64,000 nt of DNA from JAPOUP01 sp026708635 (GCA_965200115.1 OZ241336.1:496001-560000); one strand, 5' to 3'; positions 55,105 to 64,000 are shown, counted from the first letter of the stretch. Notes: a model not told the origin generated them from the letters alone. Numbers and translations: made by a program.

Positions 55105-56733
55105 ATGAGCAACCTGCGTGAGGCGGCGATGGGTTCCAGGGCGTGGCCCTTCGAGGAAGCGCGTCGCCTTCTGGGCCGCTATGAAACGACACAGCCCGAA
55201 AAGGGCTACATCCTGTTCGAGACCGGCTACGGCCCCAGCGGCCTGCCGCATATCGGCACGTTCGGGGAGGTGCAGCGCACCACCATGGTGCGGCGCGCGT
55301 TCGAGACGATCTCGGACATCCCCACAAAACTCATCTGTTTCGCCGATGACATGGACGGGCTGCGCAAGGTTCCCGACAATGTACCCAACCGCGAGCGAAT
55401 GGAGGAGGATCTCCATCTGCCCCTGTCGAGGGTGCGGGATCCTTTCGGAACGCACGACAGTTTCGGTGCGCACAACAACGCCCGCCTGAACGCGTTCCTG
55501 GATTCGTTCGGGTTTGAGTATGAATTCGCCTCTTCGACGGAATACTACACTTCGGGCCGTTTCGACAGGATGCTGCTCACCGCTCTGGAACGTTTCGACG
55601 ATCTCATGGAAATCATGCTGCCCACCTTGGGGGCGGAACGACGCGCCACCTACTCACCCTTCCTGCCGGTGTCGCCCAAATCCGGTCGGGTGCTTCAGGT
55701 GCCTACGATCGAGAGAAACGTCGGCAAAGGCACGATAGTTTACGAGGAACCGGACGGCGAGAGGATCGAGGTGCCCGTGACCGGCGGCAATGTGAAAATG
55801 CAGTGGAAGCCGGACTGGGCGCTGCGGTGGGCCGCACTGGGCGTCGACTACGAGATGTCGGGCAAGGATCTGATCGACTCCGTCAGGCAGGCGAGCCGAA
55901 TCTGCCGGACTCTCGGAAGACGTCCACCCGAATCGCTGACGTACGAGCTCTTCCTCGATGATCAGGGCCACAAGATTTCCAAATCGAAAGGCAACGGCCT
56001 TTCGATGGAGGAATGGCTGGCGTACGCGTCTCCCGAAAGCCTCGGATACTTCATGTATCTCAAGCCGAAGACGGCTAAACGGCTGCACTTTGACGTAATT
56101 CCGAAGGCGGTGGATGAATACCACGCGCAACTCCGCGCCTACTCCGAGCAGGACCTAGAGCGGCGGTTGACGAATCCGGTACGTCATGTCCATGGGGCCG
56201 AGGTGCCTGAATCCAGCATGGTCATCCCGTTCGCCATGCTGCTGAACCTCGCGTCGGTGAGCCACGCGGAGAGCCGTGACACTCTATGGGGCTTCATACA
56301 CCGCTACTCTCCGGACGTCTCGCCGGAAACGCATCCCGATCTGGAGCGGGCGGTGGAGTTCGCCGTCCGGTATTTCAATGACCTCGTCAAACCGGCGAGG
56401 ACATTCCGGAGCGCGAACGCCAGGGAACGCGCGGCACTCGAGGATCTGCGCGACCGGCTGCGCGGCTGGGATGGCGGGGCGGAACCCGAGGAGCTCCAGT
56501 CGATGGTTTTCGCGGTCGGCAAGGCACATGGGTTCGAACCACTGCGGGAATGGTTCATGGCGCTTTACGAGGTGCTGCTCGGAGCGTCCCAAGGACCCAG
56601 GTTCGGCGGGTTCGTTGCACTCTACGGAACCGGGGAGACCGCTGACCTCATCGATGGCGCGCTTTCACGGCCCGGATCGGAGGCAAACGCGGGGGCACCC
56701 GACCGGAGTCCGGATCAGGAGTTCGGGTTATAA
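55105..56733 (+). CDS. lysS: Lysyl-tRNA synthetase, class I
   Basis: A 542-residue class I (archaeal-type) lysyl-tRNA synthetase, the form used by alphaproteobacteria and archaea and unrelated to E. coli LysS. The HIGH motif is PSGLPHIGTF near residue 50 and the KMSKS loop is HKISKSKGNG near 290. Substrate-binding QWKPDWALRW and the C-terminal anticodon-binding cage (SPDVSPETHPDL and on) are typical. A GGGAGCGG site precedes the ATG. It is essential and acts in the cytoplasm; an additional class II enzyme elsewhere cannot be excluded. Confidence 0.95.
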   Translation: MSNLREAAMGSRAWPFEEARRLLGRYETTQPEKGYILFETGYGPSGLPHIGTFGEVQRTTMVRRAFETISDIPTKLICFADDMDGLRKVPDNVPNRERMEEDLHLPLSRVRDPFGTHDSFGAHNNARLNAFLDSFGFEYEFASSTEYYTSGRFDRMLLTALERFDDLMEIMLPTLGAERRATYSPFLPVSPKSGRVLQVPTIERNVGKGTIVYEEPDGERIEVPVTGGNVKMQWKPDWALRWAALGVDYEMSGKDLIDSVRQASRICRTLGRRPPESLTYELFLDDQGHKISKSKGNGLSMEEWLAYASPESLGYFMYLKPKTAKRLHFDVIPKAVDEYHAQLRAYSEQDLERRLTNPVRHVHGAEVPESSMVIPFAMLLNLASVSHAESRDTLWGFIHRYSPDVSPETHPDLERAVEFAVRYFNDLVKPARTFRSANARERAALEDLRDRLRGWDGGAEPEELQSMVFAVGKAHGFEPLREWFMALYEVLLGASQGPRFGGFVALYGTGETADLIDGALSRPGSEANAGAPDRSPDQEFGL

Positions 56734-57327
56734 TCCCCTGAGGAACAGCACTTAGGGCATCATCAACCTACCGACCGGCACGGACTCCGCCCGGGTCTTC
56801 AGATCGACCCACCGAACGAATTCAGCCGATGGTGCGGCGGATGCTCTCGGTGGAAACCCAGATAGCGTCGAGGCCCGTTCCACTTGGTCAGGTCTATCGA
56901 ATTTCCGAAGCTTTCGCGGAGTACTGGACGGTCGGCCGCGCACTCGAATCAACGGACGCATCCGCATAAAGAACCCCGTGGGCCCGTTCACGCAACGGAG
57001 CGAAGCGCCAGCGCTCCGGGCCCCGGACCGAACGGTCCCGGTTCACGAAGATGACGTGTATCTATTGGTCGTCGCCCTGCCGGATTGACCGGCGACCCGC
57101 TCGACCGGCTTGCGGTCAGCGCTACATGGCTAGGGCGACGGGGCACTCAAAGACATTCCTCACCGCACTTTTCGGCATCGTACCCGTTCACGCGGAAACC
57201 CGACCGGCGGACCCGGCGGACACACCATTGAGCGGGCCGGAGATACCGCTGGGATGGAATCCCGATTCAGACACCCCAGGCGGCGCGGCGAACCTCCGAT
57301 CGCCATGCCGTTTTCCCTGCCAGCGCT
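56734..57327. other. Gene-free stretch after lysS
   Basis: Nearly 600 bases; no protein motifs, no RNA gene, no transposon ends that I recognise. Confidence 0.4.
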
Positions 57328-57909
57328 CTACTCCGTTGGTAAGGCCGTTCGGTCACCCATACAGGTAATCAACATGGCTCTGGCCGGGCCAAACAACTCT
57401 CGTAGGTGTTCGAGATCCCTCGCCTCACGCTTGAGGTACGTGAGCATACCCTTCAGGAACGTCGAAAGCTTCTCGGGATCGATACCGCGCTCGGCCAGCC
57501 GATGCTCGTATGGGGCAAGGACGATGCGGATCGCGGCCTTGTATGTTTCGACGATCCGGGCCTTCCGGTCATCGGACAGATTTGCGCCGACCTCAAGAAT
57601 TTCATCGAGATGCGGAAGTGTCTGCATTCCCTCAAATGGTATGGCCGCCAGATGCCTGAACATGACGTCCAGCCGCTCCGCCGGGTCGATGGCCGCGGCG
57701 CAGTCGCGTTCCACATCATCCCTGGACTTACCCGCGTAATGCAGCAGAGCGGCAAAGATCAGATCCTCTTTGCTGTCGAACGCGTTATAGACGGTCTGCC
57801 GCGCGACACCGGAGGCGGACGCGATTTCCGTCATCGAGGTCTTGCCGACTCCGTAATGCGCGAAAAGCCGGAATGCGGCCTCGATGATATTCATGTCTCT
57901 GTCATTCAT
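57328..57909 (-). CDS. TetR/AcrR-family repressor
   Basis: About 193 residues. The N-terminal helix-turn-helix is NIIEAAFRLFAHYGV, TSMTEIASASGVARQTVYN, FDSKEDLI; the rest is an all-helical ligand domain with no recognisable effector. ATG 57909 is preferred because the operator palindrome is just upstream; 57894 is possible, and a longer frame from 57966 would contain the operator. It is divergent from the molybdenum hydroxylase genes and probably represses both them and itself. Confidence 0.88.
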   Translation of the reverse strand: MNDRDMNIIEAAFRLFAHYGVGKTSMTEIASASGVARQTVYNAFDSKEDLIFAALLHYAGKSRDDVERDCAAAIDPAERLDVMFRHLAAIPFEGMQTLPHLDEILEVGANLSDDRKARIVETYKAAIRIVLAPYEHRLAERGIDPEKLSTFLKGMLTYLKREARDLEHLRELFGPARAMLITCMGDRTALPTE

Positions 57910-57936
57910 ATCATTAAGATATATTAAATCAGTCTT

Positions 57937-57958
57937 TTTGTCAAATAAATTTGACAAA
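57937..57958. promoter_or_regulatory. 22-bp TetR operator overlapping two divergent -35 boxes
   Basis: Arms TTTGTCAAAT and ATTTGACAAA flank AA, giving a perfect 10-bp inverted repeat. Each arm carries a TTGACA -35 element, one facing each way: toward tetR followed 17 bases on by TATCTT, and toward the iorAB operon followed by a weak -10. One TetR dimer or pair of dimers could block both promoters. Confidence 0.8.
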
Positions 57959-58046
57959 TAGCTCATAAGGGTCTAAATGTAAGCTCAAGCCAAGCCAAAC
58001 CCTTTTGACTGGCGTTAGATGAAACCCAATTGGGAGATTGCCGCCC

Positions 58047-58508
58047 ATGCCTACCAGCTTGAATATCAATGGCCAGATGCGCACGGTCAACGCTCCGGAG
58101 GGAACACCGCTCCTCTGGGTGATTCGCGACGAGCTCGAACTTACGGGCACGAAGTTCGGTTGCGGCGTCGCGTCCTGTGGCGCCTGCACGGTTCACGTCG
58201 ACGGCGAGCCGACACGCTCCTGCCAGACTTACATCGAAGACGTCGAGGGCGCTGAGATCGTCACGATCGAAGGCGTCAATTCAGATGTCGCAAGCGCCGT
58301 ACACCAGGCGTGGAACGAACTGAACGTCGTACAGTGCGGTTATTGCCAGTCCGGCCAGATCATGTCAGCCATCGGACTTCTGTCCGGGAACCGGACACCT
58401 ACCGTAGATGAAATCGAAAGTTACATGTGGGGCAATGCATGCCGCTGCGCCACCTACCAACGCATCCGCGCCGCCGTTGAGCGCGCGTCGGAAATCCTGG
58501 AGGCCTGA
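58047..58508 (+). CDS. Molybdenum hydroxylase [2Fe-2S] subunit (IorA-like)
   Basis: A 153-residue iron-sulfur subunit of the isoquinoline 1-oxidoreductase type in the xanthine oxidase family. The N-terminal plant-ferredoxin-like cluster is GCGVASCGACTVHVDG and the C-terminal cluster is QCGYCQSGQIM with NACRCATY. It carries electrons from the molybdopterin subunit to an acceptor. ATG 58047 follows GGGAG; a TTG at 58038 is less likely. It is three bases upstream of the large subunit and under the TetR-controlled promoter. Confidence 0.92.
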   Translation: MPTSLNINGQMRTVNAPEGTPLLWVIRDELELTGTKFGCGVASCGACTVHVDGEPTRSCQTYIEDVEGAEIVTIEGVNSDVASAVHQAWNELNVVQCGYCQSGQIMSAIGLLSGNRTPTVDEIESYMWGNACRCATYQRIRAAVERASEILEA

Positions 58509-58511
58509 TCC

Positions 58512-60689
58512 ATGACCAAGCATCTATCACGACGCAACTTCCTGAAATCGGCGTCGGCCATGGCGGGCGCGGCACTGACGGTTGGCTTCGACGCCACCAA
58601 GGCGCTGGCGGCTTCAGGGACCGGTACCGGGTTCACGCCTTTCATACGCATCACACCCGACGGCAGGGTCACCGCCCTGATCAAGCATTTTGAATGCGGT
58701 CAGGGCACCGCCACGGGTCTTGCGACCCTCATAGCGGAGGAGCTGGGCCTGCCGCTCGATCAAGTCGAGACGGAATTCGCGCCCGCTGATGCCGGGAAGT
58801 ACGCGAATCTCCTGTTTGGCATCCAGGGAACCGGTGGTTCCACCGCCATGGCGAATTCCTACATGCAATACCGAACCGCCGGCGCGGCCGCGCGCGAGAT
58901 GCTCGTCGGTGCCGCCGCGGAAGCGTGGGGTGTTCCGGAAGCGGACGTGATCCTGGCCGACGGACGTCTGAGCGCGGGCGGAAACACGGCAGCGATCGGA
59001 GACTTCGTGGCGGCCGCATCGGCACGTGACGTCCCGAGCGAACCACGCCTGAAGGATCCCTCCGAGTTCACGGTGATCGGCAATCCGAGCACGCGGCGAC
59101 GCGACAACGGCCCCAAGACCAATGGCACAGCACTGTATGCAATGGACCTGCATCTCGAGAACCAGCTTGTGGCGGTTCTTCTCCGCAGTCCGCGGTTTGG
59201 TGGAACGCTGGTGTCTTTCGATGACAGCGCCGCCGGAGATGTTCCCGGCTTCGTGCGTGCCGTTGCGCTACCGACGGGCGCAGGTGTTATCGTTTACGGA
59301 CAGGACACGTGGGCGGCGCTTCAGGCCCGCGATGCCCTTACCGCCGAATGGGACTTCTCCCAGGCCGACAGTCGCAGTTCCGATCAGATCAAGGCGGATC
59401 TTCTGGCTGCCGTAAACACGGATGCCGAGTTCGATGCAAAGGGAACGGTGACGGAAACGAACGATTCACTCGATGCCGCCGAGCGGATCATCGAGCGGGA
59501 CTTCTTTTTCCCCTACCTGGCCCATGCGACCATGGAACCGCTCACCTGTACCATCGCGCCCACCGAGACCGGCGTTATGCTTTACGACGGGTGCCAGATG
59601 CCGACGGCCGCCCAGATGACTCTGGCGGCCGTCCTGCAGATCCCGCAGGAAAATGTCGAGGTCACCACCGTCTACGCGGGAGGCACGTTCGGTCGTCGCG
59701 CGACCCAGACCGCGGACTATCATGTCGAGGCGGCACTCGCCTTCGCACTGAACGGCGGGCAGCAACCCGTCAAATTGGTCTGGTCGCGTGAGGATGACAT
59801 CAGGGGTGGTTACTATCGCCCCGCCATGGCGCATAGAGTCCGTGTCGGCCTGGACGGAACCGGCCGGATCGTCGGCTGGGAGCACCGCATATCGGGCAAG
59901 CCAATCTTCAAGGGCGGTCCCTGGGACGCATTTATGGTGCAGAACGGAGTCGACGCATCGTCGGTCGAAGGGGTACGTGACACGCCATATGACATTCCAG
60001 CTCAATATGTCGGACTCACCGACGACAGGTCACCTATCACGATAAACTGGTGGCGCTCCGTCGGACACAGCCACACCGCCTATGTCATGGAAACAATGAT
60101 GGACATGGCGGCGGCGGCGGCGAACCGGGATCCGGTTGAGTTCCGTATGGCGCATCTGAGCGGCGGTACGGACGATCAGATGCGCATGGCCGGCGTTTTG
60201 CGCCTCGCTGCGGAAAAGTCCGGCTGGGGTGGCACGCTACCCTCGGGGCGCAGCCGCGGCGTGGCCGTTCACAAATCGTTCGGCACGTTCGTGGCCGAGG
60301 TCGTCGAGATCTCAGGTGACGCCGAGGACGGTCTCTTGATCGAGAAGGTGACCTGCGCCGTCGACTGCGGCGTTCCTGTCAACCCCGATGTCATAACCGC
60401 ACAGATGGAAAGCGGTATCGGCTATGGAATCGGTCATGTGATGCGCAACGAAATCACGTTCACCGAGGGCGAAGTGGACCAAAGTAACTTCCCGGACTAT
60501 GAACCGCTTCGGATCAGCGACATTCGCGCGATCGAGACACATATAGTGCCCTCGACTGAGCCACCGTCGGGAGTCGGCGAGCCAAGCACGCCACCGTCGG
60601 GCCCCGCTCTCGCCAACGCGATCGCGGCCAACGGTCCGCGCGTGACGCACCTCCCGATGATCAGTAACGGGGTGAACTTCGCATCATGA
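58512..60689 (+). CDS. Molybdenum hydroxylase large subunit (IorB-like)
   Basis: A 725-residue molybdopterin-cytosine-dinucleotide subunit. A twin-arginine signal (SRRNFLKSASAM) sends the folded enzyme to the periplasm, as for IorB-type enzymes and aldehyde dehydrogenases of this group. FGIQGTGGSTAMANS, WSREDDIRGGYYRP and the Mo-site GVGEPST with its catalytic Glu are visible. It hydroxylates N-heterocycles or oxidises aldehydes with water as oxygen source. The usual third component, a cytochrome c or MoCo chaperone, is absent here. Substrate unknown. Confidence 0.93.
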   Translation: MTKHLSRRNFLKSASAMAGAALTVGFDATKALAASGTGTGFTPFIRITPDGRVTALIKHFECGQGTATGLATLIAEELGLPLDQVETEFAPADAGKYANLLFGIQGTGGSTAMANSYMQYRTAGAAAREMLVGAAAEAWGVPEADVILADGRLSAGGNTAAIGDFVAAASARDVPSEPRLKDPSEFTVIGNPSTRRRDNGPKTNGTALYAMDLHLENQLVAVLLRSPRFGGTLVSFDDSAAGDVPGFVRAVALPTGAGVIVYGQDTWAALQARDALTAEWDFSQADSRSSDQIKADLLAAVNTDAEFDAKGTVTETNDSLDAAERIIERDFFFPYLAHATMEPLTCTIAPTETGVMLYDGCQMPTAAQMTLAAVLQIPQENVEVTTVYAGGTFGRRATQTADYHVEAALAFALNGGQQPVKLVWSREDDIRGGYYRPAMAHRVRVGLDGTGRIVGWEHRISGKPIFKGGPWDAFMVQNGVDASSVEGVRDTPYDIPAQYVGLTDDRSPITINWWRSVGHSHTAYVMETMMDMAAAAANRDPVEFRMAHLSGGTDDQMRMAGVLRLAAEKSGWGGTLPSGRSRGVAVHKSFGTFVAEVVEISGDAEDGLLIEKVTCAVDCGVPVNPDVITAQMESGIGYGIGHVMRNEITFTEGEVDQSNFPDYEPLRISDIRAIETHIVPSTEPPSGVGEPSTPPSGPALANAIAANGPRVTHLPMISNGVNFAS

Positions 60690-60938
60690 TGGTCTGAGTC
60701 ACCCCGCGGACCGCAACGGGCCGTTGGAAACCGACTGGGATCACCCAACCCCGTCGAGAGAGATTCCGGCGATTTCCATGGGCGGCATATCTATTTTCGC
60801 CAGACATGCCGCCCACGAACGCCTCGCCCATCTGACGGAAAGAGCGGTCGGCACTGCCGCGTCCGCGAATCCCGATGGGGTCGGTCGCGAACCGGTCCGG
60901 TGCGAAGTCCGCGGTGCGAGGGCACGCGGGTCCCGGAC

Positions 60939-61410
60939 TCAAGCGTCAGCGGAACGGCGCCGGGGAAAGCAAAGCCTGACCATTTGAGCCAAGTTTTGAC
61001 CTGAGGCGACTTTACGCCGCGAGGTCCAGAGCCTGCCGATCCGCTCGTCGACGCTGCGGATCGCGCGCCCGAGCTTGGTCGGCATTCTGTCATCGATGGC
61101 CGCTGCCAGCGTCGGCGTGAGCGCCGGTGGATGCGGCAGTTGTAGGCGAGCGCGACCCTGTGCCCCCCCCCCTTTCCGTGACGCGGTATCTGTGTGACTT
61201 GGGCAGCCGCTCAATCAATCCCCGCAGACACAGCCGCCGCAGGTCGTATGTCGCCTGGCCGGTCCCGTAACCGTCGGTCTGCGTGAGTTGCGCGACCGCC
61301 TCCCCTGTCTGGCGGTTGCTGAAGCTCGCGGGAAGGAAGACATGCATCAGGAGAGCGGCCGGCACGGCCTGGATCCGCGGGTTGCCGCGCCGCGGGCGGG
61401 GCAGACGCAC
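60939..61410 (-). pseudogene. Remnant of a winged-helix-containing unknown/mobile protein
   Basis: QATYDLRRLCLRGLIERLPK followed by SHRYRVTERG in one frame and AAAIDDRMPTKLGRAIRSVD in another are the conserved end of a protein family often found around transposons. The frames change near 61150, and the run of C residues at 61163-61173 is a plausible site of a shift. Only the C-terminal part remains. Confidence 0.45.
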
Positions 61411-61873
61411 CGATGGGCGCGGCGCTCGGTCACCCCGGGCGGGGGAGGCTCCGGAAGGTCATGGACCTGGCGGGCCGCGGACCCGACGGACGTCCCGGCG
61501 TCCAGGGCCCCGCCGCAGCCCGCGCAGGCCCCGGGATAGTGGTCCCCGGCGCGGTCGGGGATCGTGGAGCGCGCAAGCGTGCCGCCCTTGTGGCCCCTCT
61601 GGCCGCCAGGCTTCCGGGAACTCTCCCGCCTGCGGGACTTCCCCCGCTCACGCGACTCCTCCGCCGTCGGCTTCGACAGCCCGTCGCTCGACGGCGGCTT
61701 GCCGCTGTTGGAACCGTCGGGCCGAGGCGGCGCTCCAGCTCCGCGACGCGCCCGGACTGGGCCGCGACCGTCGCGCGGAGCCCGGCGATCACGGCATCGC
61801 GCTCCGCGAGGGCCGCCGTCAGGTCGGAGACCCGGTTGGCCAATGACCCAGGATCGTCGATCGTTCCTGACAC
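61347..61873 (-). pseudogene. IS66-family transposase remnant (N-terminal part)
   Basis: Starts with a leucine-zipper-like segment (LANRVSDLTAALAERDAVIA, RVAELERRLG) in one frame and, after a shift, continues with NSGKPPSSDGLSKPT, KPGGQRGHKGGTL and the zinc-finger-like CAGCGGALD, typical of IS66 TnpC. The DDE domain is absent. It is a degraded fragment. Confidence 0.75.
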
Positions 61874-61986
61874 GGGATGCCCGCCTGCCCTGTCCGCTGC
61901 CTGTCACCGCGGCTTCAGCCGTCTTGGTTGGCGGGCTTATGGAAGAAGCGGCGCGCATTGTCAAGCGGAATGCCGGCGGATAACGA

Positions 61987-62172
61987 TTGTCGGCCGGGAA
62001 AGAACCTGAACAGTTACAAAATGCGTTGGAAGTTTATATGGAAAGCGACGAGTTCAAGGCTTTTGTTCAAGAAAGAGTGGCGGATGTTTCTATTGAAGAT
62101 ATGTTTGCGAACCTGCACAGCAGACTGAAGGGGAAGGAGAGTACGGATGGAGAAAATCAAAATTCGAGTTGA
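61987..62172 (+). CDS. Short acidic protein or truncated gene upstream of ImmA
   Basis: Sixty-one residues from TTG 61987 (EVYMESDEFKAFVQERVADV, IEDMFANLHSRLKGKES), overlapping the ImmA/IrrE gene by 26 bases. Genes at this position commonly encode an HTH regulator; no HTH is seen, and the IS66 remnant ends just upstream, so this may be the C-terminal remainder of such a regulator. Base composition is AT-richer than neighbours. Confidence 0.5.
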   Translation: MSAGKEPEQLQNALEVYMESDEFKAFVQERVADVSIEDMFANLHSRLKGKESTDGENQNSS

Positions 62173-62647
62173 TCTTCCCGAAGAAAATCGCGTTCTGTAC
62201 GCTTCGTGCGTTGATAAAGAAGGTTTTGTTGACGTCAATCGGTTCATAGAGGAACTCCCCTACGTGGAATTTGGTAAGGAATTCATGGACCCAAGAATTT
62301 CCGGGATTCTGTCAAAACTGGGAGAGAACGAGTTTCTTATAACCGTCAACCAAAGAGAACCCGAGGAAAAACAGAGATTCACGGCAGCGCACGAACTCGG
62401 ACACTATTTCCTGCACAGGAACCTCTTGAAATCAGGCGGAAAAATAGAGGATCGATATATCCTGAAGGCCGAGGGAGTGAGCGACGAAAAAGAGGAAGAA
62501 GCCAATCAATTCGCGGCCGCGTTCTTAATGCCTCTTGACAGGGTTTTGGAAGCCATGAAATCAGGGAAGAATGACGTCAATAGCCTGGCGGAGCATTTTG
62601 GCGTAAGCGTCATCGCTATGGCGAACCGTCTTAAGCTTCCTACCTGA
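62147..62647 (+). CDS. ImmA/IrrE-family metallopeptidase
   Basis: A 166-residue zinc peptidase. The catalytic HExxH is HELGH (82-86), the downstream EEEANQFAAAFLMPL provides the third ligand, and the C-terminal segment LAEHFGVSVIAMANRLKL is a helix-turn-helix-like module of the family. ImmA cleaves a phage repressor and IrrE triggers a DNA-damage response; family members are also toxin or antitoxin parts. Its low GC content and missing HTH partner point to horizontal transfer and a disrupted locus. Confidence 0.88.
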   Translation: MEKIKIRVDLPEENRVLYASCVDKEGFVDVNRFIEELPYVEFGKEFMDPRISGILSKLGENEFLITVNQREPEEKQRFTAAHELGHYFLHRNLLKSGGKIEDRYILKAEGVSDEKEEEANQFAAAFLMPLDRVLEAMKSGKNDVNSLAEHFGVSVIAMANRLKLPT

Positions 62648-62790
62648 ACTATCGCCCGGGAACGCTGGCAAAACCTCCGCGTGAAATACAGGCAGACGGC
62701 CTAGGAAACGACCTTTCCTTCTTAAATGACCTCGGCGCCACTCCGGGGACGGCCCGCGGCGTGTGAAGCGTGGTCCGTCCGGGGTTTCCC

Positions 62791-62880
62791 TCAGGGAGGC
62801 CGCGCCCGAAGGAATGCCTCCGCCGGCGTCAAGTAACCCAGAACCCGGCGCGGACGCGCGTTGACCAGGCGCGGCACAGG
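62791..62880 (-). pseudogene. IS30-family transposase C-terminal remnant
   Basis: The minus strand reads PRLVNARPRRVLGYLTPAEA then FLRARPP and a stop, which matches the end of IS30 transposases (N-x-RPRKxLGxxTPxExF). Only about 30 codons remain. Confidence 0.7.
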
Positions 62881-62894
62881 GATTAACTGCGGCG

Positions 62895-63200
62895 ATGAAA
62901 GACGAACCGACACCTCACCAAATGTCCGGGCGGATCGCCCGATTGGAAGGTGAGATCAAAGCACAGCGTGCGGAGAACGAAACGATGGCCTCACGGATTG
63001 ATGCCCGACTTGCCGGGATGGAGGCGGACATGGCCAAGCGGGATGCGGACATGGCCAGACGGGATGTCGAGGCCGTCAAGCGCGACCGGGACAATCAGCG
63101 CTGGGTGGTGGGATTCGGCATTTCCCAGATGGTCCTCACCGTCGCCATTCTCGCCGCCGGCTTCGCGTTCATCGGCATCCTGATCGGTTTGCCCACCTGA
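62895..63200 (+). CDS. Small coiled-coil membrane protein
   Basis: A 101-residue protein: a heptad-rich coiled coil (RIARLEGEIKAQRAENE, ADMAKRDADMARRDVEAVKR) followed by one membrane segment (MVLTVAILAAGFAFIGILIG). Unknown function; such proteins are frequent in alphaproteobacterial accessory regions. Confidence 0.6.
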   Translation: MKDEPTPHQMSGRIARLEGEIKAQRAENETMASRIDARLAGMEADMAKRDADMARRDVEAVKRDRDNQRWVVGFGISQMVLTVAILAAGFAFIGILIGLPT

Positions 63201-63387
63201 AGTTTGGCTGAATCCGCCCGATTCCGGGCCTGGTGAGCGAATTCAGCACCGCCGGAGGGTTTGAGGGAGCCAAAATCGCGTCGCATGCGTTTTCGGGGGT
63301 TTTTGCCCCTCAGCCCGCCGCGGAGCGGTGGGCTGGATCAAGGACCTGGTCGACGGCGAGGAACGGGCCCGAATGGCCCGCAGCCAC

Positions 63388-63775
63388 GAGCGCCGCCGCG
63401 CACCAGGCGCTGCTGCACGGCCACACCGTCCGCTTCGAGAAGGTGCCGGACCTGCTCGAGGACCTCGCCGCGGTCGCCGACAGGGGCGGGCCGCGCCGCC
63501 GCCTGACCGCGCTCGCGCGGCCCCGGCTCCTCGTCCTGGACGAAATCGGGTACGTGAGGCTCCAGGGCCGGCACGCCGACATCCTCCACGCAATCGTCCC
63601 GCGACGCTACCGGCGCCGCTCGACGATGGTCACCACCAGCCTCGGCTTCGCCCAGTGGGACCGCATGTTCCAGAGCGCGTCCGGCATCGCGGGCACCGTC
63701 GACCGGCTGATGCACGACGCGACGCCGATCTCCATCGACGGCGATTCGTGGCGGCTCAGGCGTGAGACCGGATGA
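63388..63775 (+). pseudogene. IstB-type ATPase fragment (IS21)
   Basis: RLLVLDEIGYVRL (Walker B), ILHAIVPRRYRRRSTMVTTS and TVDRLMHDATPISIDGDSWRL match the C-terminal half of IstB. The Walker A segment is missing, so the gene is truncated at its 5' end. The 3' end overlaps the next gene by 14 bases. Confidence 0.7.
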
Positions 63776-64000
63776 CCCCCGCCGCGTCGACTTCGACGCC
63801 GTCAAGCGCATGCCGTTCGAGGCCGTCGCCGCGGACCGGGGATACGTCCGCGACCCCCGCGCCCCGGCCCGCGCGAACCCCGTGCTGCGCGCCCCGGACC
63901 TGTCGAAGCTCCTCACGAAGCGCCTCGGCAACGGCCACTGGGTCTACTTCAACACCCTCGACGCCGGCGACAGCGGCACAGCGATCAACTTAATGCTCAA
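63762..64000 (+). CDS. Partial primase/TOPRIM-like gene (CHC2/DUF3991 type)
   Basis: GTG 63762 opens a frame running off the window edge: DAVKRMPFEAVAADRGYVRD, LLTKRLGNGHWVYFNTLDAG, SGTAINLML. GHWVYFN with a following Asp-rich DAGDSGTAI matches the N-terminal part of plasmid or relaxase-linked TOPRIM/DUF3991 proteins. Only about 79 residues are visible, so the role is not settled. Confidence 0.55.
   Translation, partial: MRPDDPRRVDFDAVKRMPFEAVAADRGYVRDPRAPARANPVLRAPDLSKLLTKRLGNGHWVYFNTLDAGDSGTAINLML

Noticed and set aside
1..64000. CRISPR arrays, tRNA or rRNA genes
   Set aside because: I found no regularly spaced repeats, and no T-arm/acceptor pattern or rRNA-like sequence.

Overview
The window looks like a GC-rich alphaproteobacterial chromosome segment with a lot of recent traffic. 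Taxonomy is inferred from a class I (archaeal-type) lysyl-tRNA synthetase, the TRAP and BCCT transporters, an isoquinoline-oxidoreductase-type molybdoenzyme and PrlF/YhaV. Ordinary housekeeping genes (ettA, nadD, lysS, a MATE exporter) alternate with a large defence operon, a catabolic block, decaying insertion sequences and broken genes. I saw no tRNA, rRNA or CRISPR array.

Layout: 0.5-4.1 kb holds ferric-iron ABC permease and binding-protein genes, arranged convergently, and a VOC protein. 4.6-8.2 kb holds ettA and an AAA+ ATPase with an ankyrin tail. 8.2-9.6 kb holds two small secreted proteins, one of them broken. 10.3-13.7 kb holds nadD, a degenerate gene and a BCCT transporter. 14.0-14.8 kb is a PrlF/YhaV toxin-antitoxin pair behind a perfect 18-bp palindrome. 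16.0-29.5 kb is one co-directional run with overlapping junctions: SNF2 helicase with DUF3883, a 34-codon mini-ORF, an ABC-type ATPase, a small nuclease-like protein, a DUF1156 DNA methylase, an AlbA_2/RecG-like ATPase and a HEPN-DUF499 ATPase. I read this as a multi-gene anti-phage system of the DUF1156/DUF499 kind.

30.2-47.3 kb is a catabolic block. A seven-gene minus-strand operon encodes a GntR regulator, aconitase-type large and small subunits, a PEP-mutase/methylisocitrate-lyase family enzyme, hydantoinase B and A and an isochorismatase-like hydrolase. Divergent TRAP transporter genes follow, then a GMC oxidoreductase, a CMD-like protein, an SDR, a SnoaL-like protein and a maleate-isomerase-family protein. 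Together they suggest uptake and ring opening of a small cyclic amide or imide, then hydration and retro-aldol cleavage of an (alkyl)maleate-type acid. The block lies between two direct copies of about 312 bp, the 3' end of an AAA+ ATPase gene, exactly 17,750 bp apart. Only the right copy belongs to an intact gene, as expected if a circle entered by one homologous crossover.

Two insertion sequences can be resolved to the base. A 2,034-bp IS1634-type element splits the GMC gene, with an 8-bp target duplication. A 1,517-bp IS5/IS1182-like element, its transposase frameshifted, sits just after the start codon of a conserved unknown gene, with a 4-bp duplication. Removing each element plus one duplication restores a continuous frame. 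54.5-60.7 kb returns to stable genes: TerB-like protein, lysS, a TetR repressor and a divergent two-gene molybdenum hydroxylase operon sharing a palindromic operator. The last 3 kb is a graveyard of IS66, IS30 and IS21 remnants around an AT-richer ImmA/IrrE peptidase gene, ending in a partial primase/TOPRIM-like gene.
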